Of a stretch of DNA of 64,000 bases, positions 20,592 through 31,289 are shown piece after piece. This DNA comes from Diploptera punctata. Its lineage: Eukaryota > Arthropoda > Insecta > Blattodea > Blaberidae. The position numbers and the translations under genes were made by a program. Below the pieces are notes generated by a model, which did no database searches, was not told where the DNA came from, and worked only from the letters and a program-made list of their open reading frames with translations. Each line of letters starts with the position of its first letter. Within the stretch, counting starts at the first letter, position 1. The stretch is taken from contig JASPKZ010001233.1 of NCBI GenBank assembly GCA_030220185.1, forward strand, positions 1,480,001-1,544,000. Direction: 5' to 3'.

Positions 20592-21495
20592 AAATAATAG
20601 TTTATAAAAACTAAAACAACACGCTTTATTAGAAAACCGAACTAAACAATGAAAAATAATAATGAAAAATAATTTTAATTTCCAACACGCTTGGGATAAA
20701 ATTAAAGTGGTCAACAAAAAAAATCATCTCCAACACATGTAGAATAAAATTAGTTATCTACAAAAAAAATACCATCAAAAGCGTGGGGTGCTTTTTATGG
20801 TTTTTTACGTTTTCTTCTTAGAGACTATACTTTTACCAATATCTATTTATTATCAAATATATTAATTGATATAGAGCACCCCACGCTTTTGATGGTAAAA
20901 TTACTTCTTTTTTTTTTTGTTTTATTCTAGTTGTGTTGGAAATGATTTTTTTTTTTTTTGTTGACCACTAATTTTATCCCAAGCATGTTGGAAATTAAAA
21001 TTATTTTTCATTTTTTAGTTCGGTTTTCTAATAAAGCGTGTTGTTTTAGTTTTTTTAAAACTGTTATTTATTTTTCATTTTTTAGTTTGGTTTTCTAAAA
21101 ATGTAAATATTTTTAAATTCGATACTATTGTAGGATGCGCTAAAAGTAATACTCTTCTAAAAAAATCCACCGGTCCGGATTTGAACCAGCGACCTATGGA
21201 TTACTGAAATTATATACCACTACAGTCCACCACTCTACCAACTGAGCTACCACAACAATAGACTAAAACGTCGATACGTCCGCAACCTATTATACCGGTC
21301 TTTATTTATTTGATGTCCTCATGATCCTGGCCACGATCTTAGAAAAAAATATGAAATTGTTGTATTGTTATTTGCAATTTACAAGTATACAGAGTTTCAA
21401 GTCGATCCAATGTTTTTAAGTGGGTGAAAATCGCGTTGAAAGATTCCGTTACATAGATATTTACAGATCAAGCTAATATAAAGCGTGTAAAATTG
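20592..21495. mobile_element. Composite fold-back element with tRNA-Tyr-like segment, copy 1
   Basis: A 205-base-arm palindrome (20592-20796 and 20873-21077, loop of about 75 bases) is followed by a tRNA-Tyr-like sequence (minus). Next comes one unit containing AAGTTTCAAGTCGATCCAAT and GTGAAAATCGCGTTGAAAG, and it ends TAATATAAAGCGTGTAAAA. The motif ACACGCTTTAT occurs at the left end, as its complement at the palindrome end, and again at the far right end. Copy 2 is at 42455-44110. No protein is encoded. Confidence 0.75.
21165..21262 (-). ncRNA. tRNA-Tyr-like sequence with intron
   Basis: The minus strand reads TAGCTCAGTTGGTAGAGTGG (D-arm, A box). The anticodon loop CTGTAGA carries GTA and is split after CTGTAG by an 18-base intron. 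AGGTCGCTGGTTCAAATCCGG (T-arm, B box) follows. The acceptor ends do not pair, so it is a tRNA-derived promoter or pseudogene rather than a working tRNA. Confidence 0.6.
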
Positions 21496-21510
21496 ATATT
21501 AGATATCATA

Positions 21511-21672
21511 ATGGAGGGAGGAAGACAGCAGGGACGACTGAGGAAGAGATGGTTGGACGATGTTGAGAAGAGCATTGCTATTTTGGGATTGAAGAGCTGG
21601 AAAATGAAAGCTAAAGATAAAGGACAATGGAAAGATGATGTGAGGAAAGTTAAGGTTCACTTTGGGCCGTAG
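21511..21672 (+). pseudogene. LINE family E C-terminal tail, 53 codons open
   Basis: The frame reads GRLRKRWLDDVEKSIAILG, LKSWKMKAKDKGQWKDDVRK and VKVHFGP, then stop. This GR-RKRWLDDVE...W..KA.D...W pattern is a well-known tail of insect non-LTR elements. It abuts the right end of the composite element. Confidence 0.75.
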
Positions 21673-22187
21673 ATATATGGAGTAGAAATTTAAATTAACA
21701 AGTAATTATTGGGGATGTTTTCATTAACAAATTCATAACAATAAAAGTATGTAATTATTCTTTTTGCGAGTGAATGCGTACTTTGAATGCAAGCATTCTC
21801 CTTCCCACGATGCTGAGATAAGCTGTCACATTGTTGTTTGTAAACAAGGTACATGTTACTAAACTACCCACACTCTGTTTTCTAGGTATAATCATCTTCA
21901 TGCCTCAACATAAATTCCCTTTTCTCTTATTAAAGCACGTGGATTATTTCCTTACAATTTAGGCGAGACTGTTTAACAAGCATTTAGCAATAGCCTGGGT
22001 TATTTGCGTCGCGAAGCGACGTAGCATAATTTATTGAGACCTTGGTAGTAATTTCCTTCCTAGCGTTCAGAAAGCTTATATTATGTTGATGGGATATGTT
22101 CTAGATAAAGAACTAATGTTGTCTATTTTCTTAAAGTAAAAGTTCCACGTTTTTACGTTCTATAGTTTCCGAGATAACTTGGACAGC
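21673..22187. other. No gene seen
   Basis: Unassigned AT-rich sequence. No open frame above noise. Confidence 0.5.
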
Positions 22188-22601
22188 GTTATGCATCAAC
22201 CGGCTATGCGACATGTAAGTTTCGAGAAAAATACTTTTAAAGTTTAAGTCAATCTTCACTGTTTATTGTAGCGCCTAACTGACAATACGGGATATTGCAA
22301 GTTATATTCCTTGTTTGACAGTTATGTATCAACAATCTAAGAGCGGGAACATTTGGCTCTTAGCGCCTGATGCAAAATTTAGATTAGCATTTATGAAGAT
22401 CTGGTTTCATACCCGTTTGTTGCAAAACATAGAATCTCTGATAGGACTGAAGGCGTTTATTTTTTCTTTAATAATAAGGCTACCGGTGTATTTAAAGATT
22501 TGGCGCTAAAATTGTGCGTACACGTACTTCATGAGCCAGTAAAACAGGTGTCATCAAAATATATTTTTAAATAAATGGCGCTTAGCCGGTTGATGCATAA
22601 C
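22188..22601. mobile_element. MITE-like element with 19-bp inverted ends
   Basis: GTTATGCATCAACCGGCTA (22188-22206) is repeated exactly, inverted, at 22583-22601. Weaker similarity extends about 10 bases outward. The 410-base interior has a 64-codon frame without resemblance to any transposase. The target duplication is unclear. Confidence 0.65.
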
Positions 22602-23121
22602 ATCGTCCACTTGTAACTATTTTTAATAAAAAAACTAGGTATTGCATTTTATACAGTAAGAGAATGTTATAAGATTAAAATTAATTTCAAATAGACTTAC
22701 TGTAGAAAAGTATCCATATTATGGTTAAGTTGAAAAGTTAAACTTTAGGGATAAGAAACAGGACAATATTAGCAAAGATACAACAAATTGCCCTGCGACT
22801 GGAATGACCTGTGTCCCAGTAGTGGGGATCAATTCCTCGACTTCTCTCTTGAAGAGAGAAGGCTTGAGCCCATTTGCCCCGATAGTGTTAAATTTTGGGT
22901 GTTAAATTAATAGACATTGCCGCTGCGGCGGATTTTTTGGTCTATTTTGACATTTGCTCTTGTACCAGGAAAATCTGCAGAAAACCCGATCGAAGTAGTC
23001 GGTCCCGGGACCAAGTGTATGTGCCTGTCGTGACTATAAAGAAGGCGCAGCTCCTTGCCCTTTATTTCTCCAAAATATTATGTACAGCGAAAGAACATTT
23101 ACAGTACAAAACCATAAATAA
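22602..23121. other. No gene recognised
   Basis: Mixed AT-rich sequence with a GC-richer part at 22915-23060. A short frame there has no family resemblance. Confidence 0.45.
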
Positions 23122-23450
23122 ATAAATAGCCTCAACTCGTGTCCAACTCAGGGTCGGATCGAGGGATGAGATGAGATGAAACCCCTAATGTAGAAGTCTG
23201 TGAATGACAAGGGTGCCGGCCGACCATGCCTAACGCACCATCACGGGGCAGATGAACGAAATGGATGAGATGAGTATGGAGAAATGGTGGAATGAAATTG
23301 TGGCAGTGGAAAACGGTAAAAATCTCAGAGAAAAACCTGCCCTAGCTCCGTTTCGTCTACCACGAAACCCACATGGAGTGACCGAAACTCGATCTCGGGA
23401 CCCCAGCGGTGAGAGGCGACGTCTAACCGCTTGCACCAGGAAGCCGCCTA
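23122..23450 (-). mobile_element. SINE5 copy
   Basis: On the minus strand the tRNA-like head is at the right (TGGTGCAAGCGGTTAGACGT). The body has TTTCGTGGTAGACGAAACGG and ATACTCATCTCATCC, and CGAGTTGAGGCTATTTATTT lies at the left. It is close to 15773-16095. Confidence 0.8.
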
Positions 23451-23649
23451 ATGTAAAACAATTCAATACAATTGTTGTTATTTTCCAAATCTTTTTTTTT
23501 ATTGTTGTTTAGTTCAAATGTCTGATTTATTATTTTTTCAAATATTTTGACTGCACTTCGTTTTTTTAATATTATGTTTGATAATGTCGGATGACTCAAT
23601 AGTGCGAACATTTGCAATTGGCAATGATAGATTTAGATTTAGAGTAGAT

Positions 23650-25985
23650 TTATTTATTTAGCCTGGTGGAGTTAAGGTCATGTGGCCTTAACTTCCACTC
23701 ACCAGGGCAAACATATATTACATCAGAATATAACAATCACAATGAACTCTAATATTAAATACTAAATAAAAATTTGATCAAAAAATAATATCTATTATAT
23801 TACGATATATAATGCAACTAGTTAATGTTAGTTAAAATTAAGACAAAACTAATAATAAAATGTATACAATCAAGACATATTAAATTGTCCCTGTCTAATG
23901 TATATATAAAACAAAGAAAAATAATGATATATAGAAAACTAATTTTACGTTTGTACAATATTTAAAACAAAACAAAAGAAAATATTTGTTAATTTTAATA
24001 TTATTTTCATAGATAATTAAATTTATTAATTGTTAAAAGAATACTATCAGTGAGGTGTATAAGTTAGTTTGTTATTAAATAATTCTTTAATTTATTTTTG
24101 AAGGATGTTATAGTTTGACAGTCTCTGGCATAGGGCGGAAGGGAATTCCATGTTTTGGTAAGTGAGACCGTAAAAGATAATGAATAATATACAGTGTGAT
24201 GAGGAGTGATATAAAGGACAATGTGCTGATGGGATCGAGTGTCAAGGTTATGTGTGTCGGATAGTCTGATGAAGCGGATAAATAATTAGGCGATGATGTG
24301 TGAAGGATTTTATAGAGAAGGGATAGTGAATGGACAGTTCTACGATCTCTTAGACGAAGCCACGATAATTGTTCCAGGGACGGTGTAACATGGTCAAATT
24401 TGCGAATACCACAAATAAAACGTGCGCAAGAATTATGAACACGTTGAAGTCTTTGAGTGTAAATAATATTTAAGTCTGTAAAAAGAGTGTCACAATAATC
24501 AAAATGGGGCATTGCAAGTGTTTCTACTAACATTTTCCTTAGAGCGAATGGCAGACAATTTCTTACGCGATTTAATGAATGTATTATTGAGAAGACTGTT
24601 TTGCATGTATGGTTTATTTGTGTATTCCAATTTAAGTTGTCAATAAATACTCCTAGAATTTTTACTGTCTCACTATAAGGGATTTGGACTCCATTTAGTG
24701 ACACATGCGAGACCGTGTTTAGGTTAATTGTAGATAATAGTCTCTGGTGACCCATAATGATTGATTGTGACTTTCTAGGATTTAATTGCAGTCCATATTT
24801 AACTGTCCAAGTCATTAGTGAGTCAAGATCCTCGTTAATTTTGGCAACAGCTTCATTTAGAGAATATTTGTCTGTGTGGATGTAGATTTGCATGTCGTCT
24901 GCAAATAAATTATGTTTGCAATGCTTTAGGGAGTTAGATATGTCATTTATGTAGATTGAAAAAAGTAAAGGTCCAAGCACCGAACCCTGTGGAACCCCAG
25001 CTTTACAGAAGGACCAAGAAGAACATAATGCATGATTTCCTACAACAGATTGCTGGCGCTCTTGAAGGTAGGAATTGAACCATTGCGTGGCACTATCAGA
25101 GAGTAAGAGGTTTTTAAGTATATGCAACAATAAGTCCAAGTCTACCGTGTCGAATGCTTTACTAAAGTCCAGTAATGTAAGAATGGTAAGTTTTCGATTA
25201 TCAGCAGCTTCGCGTATGTCTTCGCAAATATTTAGTAGAGCAGTATTTGTATTGTGTCCTGTCCTGAAGCCTGACTGAAATTGATCTAGAAGATTGTGTT
25301 CATTTAGGTAGTCAGTCAGTTGTTTATAGATTAATCGTTCCAGAGCTTTTGAAAGGGTAGGTAAAATGCGAATGGGTCGAAAGTCGTTCGGAGTTAAGGG
25401 CATTTTAACTTTAGGCAGTGGGCGTACGAGGGCTTGTTTCCACAATGAGGGATATGTAGAAGTTTGTAGTGAGGAGTTAAAAATATGAGTTATAGTAGGT
25501 AGTATAGCGTCGATTATTTTATTCAGTAAAGTAATATTTATACGGTCAGTTCCTTCTGCTTTGATTTTTATTCGCCTGATGGATTTCTTTACGTCGTAAT
25601 CTGTAACATATGAGAAGTGGAAATGTTCTCTGTCGGGTTGATTTGTCAGTGATAATTCATTTATTATGATGATCTTGAAGAAGATTTTCGGGCTGTAGGC
25701 CGTGGTCGTGAGGCTTGTAGTTCCCCGACGTCTCGCCAGAGACTGCGTCTGGCATCCTCAAGAATTGTCTTGAGACTCCGGCCGTGAAATTCTACGTGAA
25801 TACAAAATTCATTTATTGTTTGTTCTTTATCCTTTGGAGTAGTAGTTATACCTGTGAAGTGATTATTGAGTGTGTCCATAGAAACAGGCAATTTGTCTAC
25901 CTGCGTGGCTTTTCTCCCTATTCCCATCCTATTCAAGTTTTTCCAGATTTCTGAAGTATTGGTATCTGTTAGGCTGTATAAATGT
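23650..25985 (-). pseudogene. LINE family D (jockey/CR1-like), linker plus reverse transcriptase
   Basis: On the minus strand, reading down from 25985, comes the endonuclease-RT linker (LRHLYSLTDTNTSEIW, GIGRKATQ). It is interrupted by a 140-bp insertion, then continues ELSLTNQPDREHFHFSYVTD and KKSIRRIKIKAEGTDRINIT. The main open frame of 445 codons (25445-24108) follows: RPIRILPTLSKALE, motif A LLDFSKAFDTV, motif B GVPQGSVLGPLLFSIYIND, motif C LFADDMQIY with both catalytic Asp. A late frameshift near 24280 displaces the normal C-terminus (WNSLPPYARDC, TSFKNKL). The 3' end carries GGCCACATGACCTTAACTCC. The endonuclease is missing. Confidence 0.92.
25666..25805 (-). mobile_element. 140-bp short retroelement inserted in LINE D
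   Basis: It is flanked by a perfect 12-bp duplication, AATTCATTTATT (25654-25665 and 25806-25817). The minus strand contains GATGCCAGACGCAGTCTCTG and GACGTCGGGGAACTACAAGC, and ends ATCATCAT. Removing it restores the LINE D reading frame. Confidence 0.8.
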
Positions 25986-26315
25986 CTAAGTTTGGCTTCA
26001 TCTTAATAAGAATTGACAGGATCCAGAAGATGTTTCTTGTGAACGGCGAGATCTCCGTCAAACCTGTCGAGCATTTCTTGATGTGTCCTTCCTTACTAAG
26101 GAGAAGGGCCTACATGTTTAAACCATTTTTATATCTGTATGTGGAAATTACGTCATCCAGTGGTACCATGTTGAGTTCTTGCAGTGTCTCATCATCCCTC
26201 TTAAAGTCCAGAAGCATCCTTAAGTTCGTCTCAAATATCCCATTTTAACAGCCTGGTATTTATTGCTTTAACCCAAATCTCGTTTCCATAAAGCAAAGTT
26301 TATAGTGCAAAAGTT
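25986..26315 (-). pseudogene. LINE C-terminal fragment (family K)
   Basis: The minus strand reads TLLYGNEIWVKAINTRLLK and later KRDDETLQELNM, like the LLYGSETW region downstream of LINE reverse transcriptases. It is diverged, with several stops. The family is uncertain. Confidence 0.5.
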
Positions 26316-26343
26316 TTATAATTTATTGTGGAATGTTTTGTAT

Positions 26344-26690
26344 GTCCCGCGCCGTAGCCGAGCGGTTAAGGTAGGAAGCCTTGGCGCAGAGCTACGGGAC
26401 TTGCGCTGGTTCGAGTCTCCATGGGGGAAGAAATTTTCTCATGGTATTTCGGCCAGTATGGGACCGGTGCCCACCCAGCGTCGTGAGGCAATTGGGTAGC
26501 TACAATAAGTAGCGGCTCCAGGTTGAGGAACCAGCTATAACGGCTGGGGGACTCGACATGCTAACCACATGTCACCCCTTCACTGGCTGTTGATCATCTA
26601 CCTCTGTGATTGACACATGTGGATGTGAAGGGCCAGCAGCCGGCTGGTAAAAGGGCAACCGCTGAAAAGTGGAAAGACCCTCAATCGGAA
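26344..26690 (+). mobile_element. SINE3, full-length copy
   Basis: The tRNA-like head (GCCGTAGCCGAGCGGTTAAG, B box GGTTCGAGTCTCC) resembles a Leu/Ser-type tRNA. The body has GTGAGGCAATTGGGTAGCTA and GGACTCGACATGCTAACC, and ends GAAAGACCCTCAATCGG. A perfect 12-bp duplication AATGTTTTGTAT (26332-26343, 26691-26702) brackets it. Confidence 0.9.
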
Positions 26691-26719
26691 AATGTTTTGT
26701 ATTATATATTTATCATAAG

Positions 26720-27416
26720 TAGAACTCGGATTTGTATGCAAAATAAAGTACTAAATATGTATGCAAATATGCATGAAAATGTAGAAAATATGTACCCTAA
26801 ATATGAAAAAAAAGAAAAACAACAGATTGTAATAAAATCAAATAAATTATTTGCTTTGTGAGTATTCTTAGCTTATTCCTGGTGCTACAGCTGGTAAGGA
26901 AGGTTTTCATGAGGTTTCGTCTGTCAGCGGAGAAGGGTTTATACAATGAACATGTCCTTACTACTCGTACATCACATGATGTCACAGGTGCATGTGAAAA
27001 ACACCACAGTTATTCTTCAGTGAATTCCTCTTTGGTTACAGTTACCATTAGCATTTTGCTAATTTGACAAATTCTATTGTAGCCAGAATTTTTATTTAAT
27101 ACTTCACTAAGCTTATCAAATGCGATTTTAGCCATATTGTAATATTATTTCAACTGATATTTCCCTCTTACACAGCTGTAAATATACACGTTACGCTTAT
27201 ATCCAGTGGATTGCAGAGACTTTAGCAATTAAAATAATATTAATTAATTACTAGTATTTAGCTGAAGGGAAAATTATAATTTAATAAAGTATGCATTTAT
27301 GCATTAAAAATCTAAAATAAGCATTTTCCTCCGGACCACGTAAGATGTAAATCATTTCCGCGTACTTTTTAATGCGTTAAACAAAACATGCATTTCGCAT
27401 ACAAATTCGGGCTCTA
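26720..27416 (+). mobile_element. hAT-type non-autonomous DNA element, copy 1
   Basis: Inverted ends TAGAACTCGGATTTGTATGC and (complement of right end) TAGAGCCCGAATTTGTATGC are bracketed by a perfect 8-bp duplication ATCATAAG (26712-26719, 27417-27424). This is the hallmark of hAT transposition. The 697-bp interior has no transposase. It is homologous, reversed, to 34644-35224. Confidence 0.88.
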
Positions 27417-27424
27417 ATCATAAG

Positions 27425-28011
27425 TAATGTCTCGACTGATTTCCAAATCATCGATAAATTCACGAATCACTAAGTGACGAAATCGTTGGTTGACAAGAAA
27501 ATAATTTTAATTCACTTAAAAGTGGAGTAAAAATGTAGGAATCGTTGCGTGACGGTTTAACGAAATTTATGGAATATATTATATAAATAATTAATTGTAT
27601 ATAAAAATTAGTATGTATTTCACAAGTTTGAGTAAACTTAGTAGATTAAACGTTGGGTTAACGGTCTTGGAGGAATATAATATTATATAAATAAACTTGT
27701 ACTTCCATGTAACGGTGTTGATTTACCTTATTCTTGACTGGTCAATATTCCTACAACTTGAATAATCAAGAATAATGCGTGGTGTTGTGTCAACTTACCT
27801 GGCCTCAATTTTTCAAGAACAAGGTTGATATTCATGAATACAAATTACGCCATGCGTGCGCGTGTGTGTGAATAGAAAACAGGTTCTCAGAAAATACTTC
27901 GCATGCCACAGTATTTTAATAAAAAATCCTTTATTCTATTATGTACTTATAAGTGATAATATAATTTGTGTTTATTTACATCGAAGTTCCAGTTGTAACA
28001 TATTATAATTA
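27425..28011. other. No gene seen
   Basis: AT-rich sequence. The first 60 bases resemble 365-425, so they belong to a dispersed repeat. The rest is unassigned. Confidence 0.45.
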
Positions 28012-28013
28012 TA

Positions 28014-28958
28014 CAGGATGAAAATTATTTAAACTGACAAACTATGGGAGGTTATAGGGGACACCAAAACAAATGTTTTTCCCTAATGTCTTTTTCCTAT
28101 GAGGATTATTTAAACCGGTAGAGGGCGTATTACGCTCTTCAGTTGTCATGACTGCAACTGCTGTTGATGGTAGGAATAGTTTTGTCCACCAATGTAGTAG
28201 TGAATTGTATCTGTTTACTAATTGAGCGATACACCTGGAGTGAGTACATTGATATGTGTGGGCCGGTGTTGTTGGGGACTGTTTAATTGGGACATATGTC
28301 CTAGCTAGGCCATTAAATAGCAGGCACTATTACAATTTTCTCGCCAGAGCATTGCCAGAATTGCTGGAAGACGTCCCGCTTCCTACAAAACAACGCATGT
28401 GGTTCCAACATGACGGGGTGCCGGCATATTTCAGTCTTCGTGTTCGTCGATTCTTGAACCAACGGTTTCCAGAAAAGTTGATTGGCAGAGGTGGTCCTGT
28501 ACCATGGCCTGCTCGATCCCCAGGTATGACCCCTTTTGATTTTTTTTTTGTGTGGGGAGAGATGCGCAACCTTGTTTGCACAACTCCTGTTGCATCAGAA
28601 AAGGATCTGGTTGCCCGGATAGTAGCGGCAGCAGGAGCAATTATCGATACTCCTGGAGTTTTTGCCCGTGTTAGACAGAACATGATCCGCCGGTGTAGTG
28701 TAACCTATGTTTACATGTCAGTGGAGACATTTTTTAACCTCTACTGTAATTTAAGTAATTGCGTTGTGTTAATGCGTTATCTCTGGGTAATAAAAAATTC
28801 AAAAGTGTTTATTGGTTTAATTAATTTGCCGCTAGAGAAATCTTCCTCTACCGGTTTAAATAATCCTCATGGGAAAAAAATTACATTAGGGAAAAATATT
28901 TGTTTTGGTGTCCCCTACAACCTCCCAGAGTTTGTCGGTTTAAATAATGTTCACCTTG
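28014..28958 (+). mobile_element. Mariner-type element with 113-bp inverted ends, internally deleted
   Basis: The left end CAGGATGAAAATTATTTAAA (28014-28126) and right end (28844-28958) are inverted repeats of about 113 bases with roughly 88 percent identity. Both contain GGGGACACCAAAACAAAT and GAGGATTATTTAAACCGGT. A TA precedes the left end, and the right flank is TT. Inside, only the C-terminal half of a transposase survives. Confidence 0.85.
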
Positions 28959-28963
28959 TTTAG
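28256..28963 (+). pseudogene. Mariner-family transposase, C-terminal half
   Basis: The frame (235 codons, running into the right terminal repeat) reads MWAGVVGDCLIGTYVL, YYNFLARALPELLEDVPLP and MWFQHDGVPAYFS (an Asp of the DDE/D site). It continues RFPEKLIGRGGPVPWPARSP and TPFDFFFVWGEMRN (the last acidic residue). In relatives the Pro-rich motif is SPDLTP, while here SPGMTP has lost its Asp. The DNA-binding domain and first catalytic Asp are deleted, so it cannot be active. Only about the first 150 codons are transposase-like. Confidence 0.85.
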
Positions 28964-28969
28964 TCTAGT

Positions 28970-29700
28970 AGCCCAATAGTAGTCTAATTCATTAAAATTT
29001 TGTTCTCAGACTGATACATTACATACCGATAAAAAATTATTTTTTTTTTTTTAATTTATCCAATGCCCCAGGTTGTCATTTCGACATTTCTGGCTTTCTC
29101 TCCTGGTATTGGCATAATTGTAACCAACTTCTGAGGTTGGGGCGCCTAGAAGATGGAGTTACGTTACCCCGTTGATATGATGAGTGATAAATGATAATAA
29201 AGTCCCAGGAGAGTTCTTAACCTAAATTCCATACTATGGGCAACCCCAGGAATAATTCCCTTTAAGGAAAAATCCCTATAGTTTGACCGGGAATCGAACC
29301 CGGGACTTCATGACAGTAATCACAAGCGCTTGACCACTAGCCTTTCTGACTACTGTTCATGATGTCCTGGGTTCGATTCCCGGTCAAAGCATATACATTT
29401 TTCCTTAAAGGGAATCATTCCTGCGGTTGCCCATAGTCTGGAATTTAGGTTAAGTTTAGATTAAGAACTCTCCTGGTGCTTCATTATCATTCATCACCCA
29501 TCATATCATCGGGGTAACGTAACTCCGTCTTCTAGGCACCCCAACTTCAGAAGTGGGCTACAATTAAGCCAATGCCAGGACAGAACATCAGAAATGTCGG
29601 AATGACAACCTGGGACATTGAATAAATAAAAATACTAGGTACGTACTGTATCAATCCGGGAACAAAATTTTAATGAATTAGGCTACTAGAATATATCCTA
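28970..29700. repeat. Large inverted duplication containing two SINE6 copies head to head
   Basis: SINE6 lies in reverse at 29040-29337 and forward at 29338-29632, joined at their tRNA-like heads. The forward copy lacks its first bases. The mirror symmetry continues outside the SINEs: CTAATTCATTAAAATTTTGT on the left (about 28984) is matched inverted near 29671 on the right. The duplicated unit is therefore SINE plus flank, arms about 360 bases. Confidence 0.82.
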
Positions 29701-30307
29701 TATGTAACTACCTAATTACATAGAAATCCATATTCTATTTATCCTAATTTTGCATGTTATTGAATAAGATTGCTAAGAATGAGAGTTGTCAGCATTGGCA
29801 TTGTCAGGAGATGAGTCAGATCAATTTTTGAGCCCGTAATATATGAGCTACCCCAAATAATTACCCTAGCTACGCCACTGATTCTGGCGGTTTTGTTTTG
29901 AGTTTGGGTAAACATTCTGACGAGGAGGAAATGGGGATAATTTATCCATCCACATGTTTTAACACAAATAAACATGTAAAAAAGTCGACCTTCCTCAAGA
30001 TGTGGTGGCAGATGATTAATTAATGAAATTCAAGGGTTGTGTAGCCGGATACGAGTTAGAATACCACATGGTTGCGGTTGTTCCGGTTCTTGCACTTTAT
30101 TCCTTATTCAGTTAACAAGAACCCGCCCATTGCAAGATTTTACCGCTCTATCAATTTAACGCCAACTCCACATTCCCTAAATGCCATACCTAAAGTTCAG
30201 TTGTCAGCTCTGTTCCTGGTTAGTTCAAATCTGAGATTTCTCTCGTGAAACACTCTTTAAAAGTTAAGTGGTCGTATATAATCTAAAGTTAGAATAACTC
30301 CAAGCGC
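29701..30307. other. No gene seen
   Basis: AT-rich sequence without a supported feature. Confidence 0.5.
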
Positions 30308-30627
30308 GACAGGCCTAGAAGGCCCTTGGCCTACCAGCCGGATGTTGGCCTCACATCCACATGTGTTAATCAGAGGGGTAGACGATCATCTAGCCAATAT
30401 AGGGGTAAAAATGTGGTCAGCATGTCGGGTTCCCCAGCCGTTATAGCAGGTCTTCTCAACCTGGAGTCGCTACTTATTGTAGCTTATTGTAGCTACCCAA
30501 AGCCGGTCCCATACTGGCCGAAATTCCATGAGAAAATTTCTTCCTCTATGGGGAGTCAAACCAGAGCAAGTCCCGTAGCTCTGCGCCAATGCTTCTTGCC
30601 ATAACCACTCGGCTACGGCGCGGGACA
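30308..30627 (-). mobile_element. SINE3 copy
   Basis: The tRNA-like head is at the right (GCCGTAGCCGAGTGGTTATG on the minus strand). The body has GTATGGGACCGGCTTTGGG and GGGGAACCCGACATGCTGAC. TAGCTTATTG is locally duplicated near 30480. Confidence 0.8.
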
Positions 30628-30654
30628 AAGTTAGAATATAAGAATAATATTATG

Positions 30655-30865
30655 ACGAGAGGTTTTTTCGGGGCTTTTACTCACCTTTAAGACAAATGTC
30701 AGGAAACTTTAAGGCCCAAACTGTCCCCAACATCATTTGGCCATCAAAATCACCATTGTCAAATTCGCCATGTTTAGTATGCAGTGTGTGTGAATGGTGT
30801 ATTTCGTCTTAATGTTGTCTCGGAGGAGGCCCTGAATTGAGCTGATCGCTCATTCTGGGAGGCAC
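30655..30865 (+). mobile_element. SINE1b: SINE1 core with a different 3' tail
   Basis: The SINE1 core (GGTTTTTTCGGGGCTTTTAC, AAGACAAATGTCAGGAAACT) leads into a tail not seen in other SINE1 copies: CCATGTTTAGTATG, TTTCGTCTTAATGTTG, GAGCTGATCGCTCATT. The same core-tail combination recurs at 36925-37205. The head is missing. Confidence 0.7.
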
Positions 30866-30985
30866 TTCATGTCCTCGTATTGTAAAAAAAAAAAAAATAT
30901 GCATGTGATCCATAGTTGAAATCCCTCTCCCGACAGGTAGTGCCACTGTAAGGACCGTAGGGGGAGGGCGTGTGGTACGTAAAAG
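30866..30985 (-). repeat. Dispersed repeat (SINE10-like)
   Basis: It is similar to 35490-35600 in reverse: a GAGGGATT block, CGACAGGTAGTGCCACTGTA and a GTCCTCGTATTGT end. Two copies in the window establish it as repetitive. The class is unknown. Confidence 0.5.
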
Positions 30986-31289
30986 TACCTATAAGATGAT
31001 AAGTTACACTAAAGAAGAGGATCAAATTGTAAGTTACAAGCAAATATCCAAAAACTATCAACGGAAGGAAGTGCAAAAATTGAGCCGTCAGTTTGATTAC
31101 ATTCATGACTTTGATATAGTGAAATTAAGCTTTTAATATATGTATATATACATACACATATATAATTAATGAGAATTCTCCTCAATACAGAGGTTTGCCA
31201 CCAGTCGGACAATATCAGAATATAAAATAGGTTACAACATTGACATCTAAAATACACAAAGTTAGATATTACATTTCTGAATTTTACTC

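Noticed and set aside
21165..21262. Functional tRNA-Tyr gene
   Set aside because: D-arm, anticodon, intron and T-arm are tRNA-like, but the acceptor stem does not pair. It recurs inside a repeated element, so a tRNA-derived module is more likely.
28256..28963. Intact host gene of 235 codons
   Set aside because: It starts in the middle of a transposase, runs into the element's own inverted repeat and lacks the N-terminal half.
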